Shown here piece after piece: positions 5,794 through 9,603 of a stretch of 9,603 bases of DNA. The translations under genes were made by a program, and so were the position numbers. Each line of letters begins with the position of its first letter. Position 1 is the first letter of the stretch. Source of the stretch: an uncultured Helicobacteraceae bacterium (GTDB lineage Bacteria > Campylobacterota > Campylobacteria > Campylobacterales > UBA6016); contig CALJKN010000117.1 of assembly GCA_937973585.1 (NCBI GenBank), positions 1 to 9,603 on the forward strand, in the 5' to 3' direction. The notes below the pieces were generated by a model. That model had not been told where the DNA came from. It did not search any database and saw only the letters and a program-made list of their open reading frames with translations.

Positions 5794-6993
5794 ATGATTA
5801 AGCGTCTGGGCAGTTTTTACTTTTTGTCGGCTTTTGTGACGACGTACGTTGTTTTACTGCTCGCATACCCGTCTTTTTTGTCTATCAGCCATTTTGAGGC
5901 CGATATATTTTTTAATCAAAATAGCTACCTTTCCTTGATAATAAGGTTTTTTTGTTCTATTTTTGGACAGGATGATTTTGGGCTTAGGATTTTTTTTATC
6001 CTCCTGCATTTTATTAATGTTGTTTTATTTTACCTCCTCTCTAAAACAATCCTCAAAAAACAAGAGGATATCAATCTCTCCGTTATTGTATTTTGCCTTC
6101 TCCCTGCCGCTAATCTATCGGCTCTTCTCGTCGGAAAGTCGGGTATTATCATCTTTGGAACCATTCTGTTTGTTTTGCTCTACAAATACAAGCGCCGTTT
6201 TGCGGCTTTTGCTTTTTTGGGTGTCTTGAGTTTTACCGACGGTGCGTTTGCTGTTTTATTTTTGGCTCTCATTTTTTATGCAATCTCTCAAAAAGATAAT
6301 TTTTTGATTGCGTTGTCGGTCGTTTTATTTGGTGTGTCCATGGGGTTTTTCGGTTTTGACGATGGGGGCAAGCCTAGGGGCTATCTGCTCGATACGATTG
6401 GTGTTTATGCTCTCATTTTTTCACCGTTTTTGTTTTTTTATTTTGTTTTCTCGCTATACAAGACTCCGACGAATGATAGGAGCATAGAGTGGTATATCTC
6501 TTTTTGGGCGCTGATTTTCTCTCTTATCCTCTCTCTTAGGCAGAGAATCTATTTGCACGACTTTGCTCCGTTTGTCGTGATTGCCATCCCTTTTATGGTG
6601 CGGATATTTTTCTCGTCTTACCGAGTTCGGATAAGAAAAAATAAAAAATTGTACGATATCGGCTTTTGGGCTGTTTTTCTATTCTTGTCACTTTTTTTCG
6701 TATCCTCTTTTGCTAATCGCCCACTGTATATGCTTACCAATCAACCGCAGAAGCACTTTGCCTATAACTACCAAATAGCAAAAGAACTTGCCGATTCATT
6801 GAGGGGTATGGGTGTGGCGAGTTGCAATACGCTAGATCCTGAGATGGCTTTGAGGCTCAAGTTTTACGGGATAAATCATGGCAATGAATATACATTAACC
6901 AAAAAACCGACACCTAACGGTAAAAAAGTTTCGATTGTATACAGTGAGGTTGAAGTCGCAGTCTATTATGTTACTAAAGTAAACGTTTTATAG
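5794..6993 (+). CDS. Multi-spanning membrane protein, possible GT-C fold glycosyltransferase
   Basis: A 399-residue protein with about ten hydrophobic segments (roughly 8-28, 63-83, 94-112, 117-131, 134-163, 169-187, 203-222, 233-248, 256-273, 289-307) and a soluble C-terminal part (308-399). After the first segment a loop holds acidic residues (FEAD, 34-37), and a later FGQDDFGLRIFF leads into a hydrophobic helix. That layout recalls GT-C enzymes of the ArnT/GT39 kind, which move sugars from polyprenyl-phosphate carriers on the outer face of the inner membrane. I infer this from pattern only; no catalytic residue is proven. The start ATG has AGG six bases upstream. The gene lies 33 nt after the amidotransferase gene, with a small inverted repeat between. 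Its many T-runs (T7-T8) reflect Phe-rich membrane segments rather than obvious foreign origin. It could equally be an uncharacterised polytopic protein. Confidence 0.8.
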   Translation: MIKRLGSFYFLSAFVTTYVVLLLAYPSFLSISHFEADIFFNQNSYLSLIIRFFCSIFGQDDFGLRIFFILLHFINVVLFYLLSKTILKKQEDINLSVIVFCLLPAANLSALLVGKSGIIIFGTILFVLLYKYKRRFAAFAFLGVLSFTDGAFAVLFLALIFYAISQKDNFLIALSVVLFGVSMGFFGFDDGGKPRGYLLDTIGVYALIFSPFLFFYFVFSLYKTPTNDRSIEWYISFWALIFSLILSLRQRIYLHDFAPFVVIAIPFMVRIFFSSYRVRIRKNKKLYDIGFWAVFLFLSLFFVSSFANRPLYMLTNQPQKHFAYNYQIAKELADSLRGMGVASCNTLDPEMALRLKFYGINHGNEYTLTKKPTPNGKKVSIVYSEVEVAVYYVTKVNVL

Positions 6994-7009
6994 TTCAAAT
7001 AAATTCAAA
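6994..7009 (+). repeat. Two TTCAAA direct repeats, 10 bp apart, upstream of aclB
   Basis: TTCAAA occurs at 6994-6999 and 7004-7009, exactly one helical turn apart, and its reverse complement TTTGAA at 7034-7039 lies just before the presumed -10 element. This spacing would suit a regulator binding one face of the helix. The region is very AT-rich, so chance is a real possibility. Confidence 0.2.
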
Positions 7010-7015
7010 AATTAC

Positions 7016-7051
7016 CTTTTTAATTTTTTTCTCTTTGAAAGATGTTACAAT
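7016..7051 (+). promoter_or_regulatory. Probable sigma-70 promoter of aclBA
   Basis: An extended -10 (TG-T-TACAAT, 7043-7051) differs from TGnTATAAT by one base and is preceded by T-rich tracts (7016-7030) instead of a clear -35, the usual look of vegetative promoters in Campylobacterota. Transcription would start near 7057-7059, giving a leader of about 20 nt with the strong ribosome binding site GAGGAGAGG (7066-7074). This placement makes the ATG at 7042 part of the promoter and supports 7078 as the aclB start. The 84-nt gap is the largest in the window. Confidence 0.6.
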
Positions 7052-7077
7052 TTGATAAATCAGTAGAGGAGAGGTCT

Positions 7078-8388
7078 ATGGCGCAACGAGCTATTAGAGA
7101 GTATGACGGCAAAGCACTCTTTGCCAAAGTGTGGGACAGGTATTTTTCAAATTTCAAATACGGTTTTGAGAGTGTACTTGTTACTTCCGGTGACGAATTA
7201 AAAGCAAAAGCTAAAGAGGCTGGGTATGAGTGGTTAAATTCAAAAGCTCTTGTTGCGAAGCCGGATATGCTGTTTGGTAAAAGAGGGAAAAACAATCTTG
7301 TTTTGTTCAAAGACCAAAAGCCGGGCGATGTTAGCTTGGATAAAGCGGCGTCTTGGATAGACGAAAAAACAAAATGCGAGACTACCCTTCTTACCGGTCA
7401 GCACGGAACACTTACCCATTTTATAGTTGAGCCTTTCACGCCGCATAGCCAAGAGGAAGAGTACTATATCTCCGCTACCGTTGTTGGCGAAGACGACGTT
7501 CTTTATATGTCTGCCGAGGGCGGCATGGAAGTTGAAGAGGGGTGGGATGAAAAAGTCGTAGAAGTAGCCGTGCCTATCACGATGTCTGACGCAGAAATGG
7601 AAGCCAAAGTAAGGGCTGCGATTCCTGCCGATATCAAAGACAAAAAATCATTCGGCGACTTTGCGGTATCGTTTTTCAAATTCTATAGAGATATGAACTT
7701 TGCATACCTTGAGATTAACCCGATAGTTATGCAAGGCGACAAGTGCGAACTCCTCGACCTTGTAGCAAGACTTGACGACACTGCTGGCTTCATGATGAGA
7801 GAGACGTGGGGCGACGTCGAGTACCCTACGGCGTTTGGTATGGAAGACCAATCTCCCGAAGAAAAAGCGATAGCCGAAGCCGACGCAAAATCAGGCGCAT
7901 CACTCAAACTGACTGTTTTAAATCCGAAAGGTCGTATCTGGACTATGGTTGCAGGTGGTGGCGCATCTGTTGTTTATGCCGATACTATCGCAGATCTCAG
8001 CGGCAATGTCGAAGACCTTGCAAACTACGGAGAATACTCCGGCGGCCCTACGACTGGTGAGACCGAGTTTTACGCCTCCACCGTACTTGATTTGATGACA
8101 AGAGAAAAAGATGCAAAAGGCAGAGATAAGATTCTTATCATCGGCGGCGCAATAGCAAACTTCACGGATGTTGCAAAAACATTTACGGGGATTATCCAAG
8201 CGTTTGAAAAATACGCCGACAAAATGAAAGCCGTGGGCACTAGAATATATGTAAGAAGGGGCGGTCCAAACTTTGAAAAAGGTCTAAAAGACATCAAAGA
8301 AGCGGCTGATAGACTAGGGCTTTACATAGAAGTTTACGGGCCTGAGACGCATGTTACCGACATCGTTAGAATGGCGCTAGAGAAGTAA
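7078..8388 (+). CDS. aclB: ATP-citrate lyase, ATP-grasp/citrate-binding subunit AclB
   Basis: A 436-residue protein matching the N-terminal part of eukaryotic ATP-citrate lyase. Residues about 1-245 form the ATP-grasp (succinyl-CoA-ligase beta-like) region; LEINPIV at 211-217 is its typical metal/nucleotide-binding segment. Residues about 275-436 form the citrate-binding domain, with the Gly-rich AGGGASVVYAD (292-302) and the GEYSGGPTTGE loop (318-328) that holds citrate in the family. Together with AclA it catalyses citrate + ATP + CoA to acetyl-CoA + oxaloacetate + ADP + phosphate in the cytoplasm, a marker step of the reverse TCA cycle. I use the ATG at 7078, six bases after AGGAG, because an in-frame ATG at 7042 lies in the promoter. 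The aclA start follows 10 nt after the stop. The gene is intact. Confidence 0.96.
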   Translation: MAQRAIREYDGKALFAKVWDRYFSNFKYGFESVLVTSGDELKAKAKEAGYEWLNSKALVAKPDMLFGKRGKNNLVLFKDQKPGDVSLDKAASWIDEKTKCETTLLTGQHGTLTHFIVEPFTPHSQEEEYYISATVVGEDDVLYMSAEGGMEVEEGWDEKVVEVAVPITMSDAEMEAKVRAAIPADIKDKKSFGDFAVSFFKFYRDMNFAYLEINPIVMQGDKCELLDLVARLDDTAGFMMRETWGDVEYPTAFGMEDQSPEEKAIAEADAKSGASLKLTVLNPKGRIWTMVAGGGASVVYADTIADLSGNVEDLANYGEYSGGPTTGETEFYASTVLDLMTREKDAKGRDKILIIGGAIANFTDVAKTFTGIIQAFEKYADKMKAVGTRIYVRRGGPNFEKGLKDIKEAADRLGLYIEVYGPETHVTDIVRMALEK

Positions 8389-8398
8389 GGGGAATAAG

Positions 8399-9603
8399 AT
8401 GAGTGCACTATTTACAAAAGAAACACAAGCGATTTTTTGGAACAACAACAAAAGCGCAATTCAAAGAATGCTCGATTACGACTATGCAATCGGACGCAAA
8501 ACTCCATCTGTTGCGGCTATCGTAGCCCCATCGTCAGAAGACAAGTTTGACAAGTTCTTTTGGGGCGCCGATGAAATTATGATTTCGCTTTACAAAAATA
8601 CGAAAGAAGCAGTAGCGGCTTGCCCGAATGCGGACGTACTTCTTAACTTCGCTTCGTTTAGAACGGCGTATGACGTTACCATGGAAGCCATCGAGATGGG
8701 CAAACAGTTCAAAACCATCATGGTAACGGCCGAGGGTATCCCTGAGAGAATGGCGAGAAAGATGAACCAAGCCGCAAAAGATGCAGGTATTGTTGTTATA
8801 GGGCCTGCAACGGTCGGCGGTATCGCTCCTGGTGCATTCAAAATAGCAAATGTCGGCGGTACTATCGAAAACATCATCAACTCAAAGCTTCATCGTGCAG
8901 GTTCATGCGGTCTTGTGACTCGTTCGGGCGGTCTATTTAATGAGCTTTCAAACATCATCTCTATCAATGCAGACGGTATTGCAGAAGGTGTTGCGATAGG
9001 CGGCGATAGATTTGTGGGAAGCGTATTTATCGACAACCTTCTTAGAATGGAGAGCAATCCGGCGGTTAAATATATGGTACTTCTAGGCGAAGTCGGCGGT
9101 ACCGAAGAGTACAAAGTGATAGAGGCGATCAAAAGCGGCAAAATCAAAAAACCTATCATCGCATGGTGCATAGGCACGATAGCAAAACACTTTAGCTCAG
9201 GCGTACAGTTCGGTCATGCGGGCGCTAGCGCTAACGCCGATGCCGAGACTGCGGCGGCAAAAAACAAAGCTATGGCGGATGCAGGTATATATGTCCCTGA
9301 TAGCTTCAATGATCTACCTGCAAAAATAAAAGAGGTATATACGAAGCTAAGAGCTGACGGCGTAATAGGCGAGATAGAAGAGCCGGCACTAAACAAACTA
9401 CCGTCAAGCAGAAAAGCAAAAAACTTCATTTGTACTATCTCTGACGATAGGGGCGATGAGGCGACCTATGCAGGCTATCCGATATCTAGCGTTGCGACAC
9501 CGGACACCGGTTTTAGTATCGGCGATGTTATGAGTCTTTTGTGGTTCAAAAAGAGATACCCGAGATGGGCTACAAACTTCATCGAAACGGTTGTTAAAAC
9601 TGT
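8399..9603 (+). CDS. aclA: ATP-citrate lyase, catalytic subunit AclA (3' end outside the window)
   Basis: The first 401 residues of a protein that is about 600 residues long in this family. Residues about 35-150 form a CoA-binding domain, with GPATVGGIAPG at 135-145. A succinyl-CoA-ligase alpha-like domain follows, carrying the phosphorylated histidine H273 in QFGHAGASAN and LLGEVGGTEE at 228-237. From about 343 (ICTISDDRG, YAGYPISSV, LLWFKKRYPRW) the chain enters the citrate-synthase-like citryl-CoA lyase domain, as in animal ATP-citrate lyase. This fusion marks true ATP-citrate lyase rather than the separate citryl-CoA synthetase and lyase of Hydrogenobacter. GGGGA at 8389-8393 lies five bases before the ATG, 10 nt after aclB, so both subunits come from one message. 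About one third of the lyase-bearing C terminus is missing only because the window ends. Confidence 0.96.
   Translation, partial: MSALFTKETQAIFWNNNKSAIQRMLDYDYAIGRKTPSVAAIVAPSSEDKFDKFFWGADEIMISLYKNTKEAVAACPNADVLLNFASFRTAYDVTMEAIEMGKQFKTIMVTAEGIPERMARKMNQAAKDAGIVVIGPATVGGIAPGAFKIANVGGTIENIINSKLHRAGSCGLVTRSGGLFNELSNIISINADGIAEGVAIGGDRFVGSVFIDNLLRMESNPAVKYMVLLGEVGGTEEYKVIEAIKSGKIKKPIIAWCIGTIAKHFSSGVQFGHAGASANADAETAAAKNKAMADAGIYVPDSFNDLPAKIKEVYTKLRADGVIGEIEEPALNKLPSSRKAKNFICTISDDRGDEATYAGYPISSVATPDTGFSIGDVMSLLWFKKRYPRWATNFIETVVKT

Noticed and set aside
5947..5997. T7 and T8 homopolymers in the membrane-protein gene as possible slippage sites
   Set aside because: They encode Phe-rich membrane segments in a T-rich gene with several similar runs; nothing marks them as special.
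5963..6229. 88-codon hydrophobic frame overlapping the membrane-protein gene
   Set aside because: It is the T-rich coding sequence of the membrane protein read in another frame; no ribosome binding site and no known motif.
6969..6982. TTACTAAAGTAA inverted repeat near the 3' end of the membrane-protein gene as a terminator
   Set aside because: The stem is four to five A/T-rich pairs with no T-run directly after it, too weak to call a terminator.
7042..7077. In-frame ATG at 7042 giving a 12-residue longer AclB
   Set aside because: It has no ribosome binding site and overlaps the probable -10 element; 7078 has GAGGAGAGG in front and matches the expected family N terminus.
9222..9231. Perfect 10-bp palindrome GCGCTAGCGC in aclA
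   Set aside because: It encodes the conserved residues just after the phospho-histidine (Gly-Ala-Ser-Ala), so protein constraint and chance explain it.

Overview
The window looks like chromosomal DNA of an autotrophic member of the Campylobacterota (Epsilonproteobacteria), probably of the Sulfurimonas/Sulfuricurvum/Sulfurovum type. The grounds are the two genes of ATP-citrate lyase (reverse TCA cycle) at the right end, a TlpD-like soluble chemoreceptor with a zinc-binding CZB tail, a T-rich promoter with an extended -10 and no clear -35, and tightly packed, overlapping same-strand genes. This placement is inferred from protein families; genus cannot be read directly.

Every gene I can support is on the + strand. 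Region A (1-3853) holds the tail of an unrecognised protein followed by a three-gene signalling cluster: a receiver-PAS-PAS-histidine kinase (211-2148), a membrane-free methyl-accepting chemoreceptor with a CZB domain (2154-3479) and a single-domain response regulator (3476-3853). Overlaps and short gaps suggest one transcript and a shared signalling task. The first PAS resembles the redox-sensing PAS of Aer, so an internal energy or redox cue is a reasonable guess.

Region B (about 3849-6993) continues with a small lipoprotein whose signal peptide lies upstream of any ordinary start codon, endonuclease IV (nfo), a glutamine amidotransferase of the TrpG/PabA family and a multi-spanning membrane protein with GT-C-like features. 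Spacing is very tight up to 5760 (11-nt overlap, then 0 nt) and 33 nt before the membrane gene. A terminator-like hairpin sits inside the lipoprotein signal-peptide region and could lower transcription between regions A and B.

Region C (6994-9603) starts with an AT-rich promoter and then aclB and aclA, the latter cut by the window end. AclB carries the ATP-grasp and citrate-binding part. AclA carries the CoA-ligase part with the phospho-histidine (His273) and the beginning of the citryl-CoA lyase domain. Together they cleave citrate into acetyl-CoA and oxaloacetate using ATP and CoA, the step that closes the reverse TCA cycle.

I found no tRNA, rRNA, CRISPR array, insertion sequence, attachment site or clear sign of recent transfer, and no stretch over 300 bases without a gene. 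The more unusual points are the signalling cluster, the lipoprotein start and hairpin, and a C7 tract in the kinase gene. None of them by itself proves a new system.
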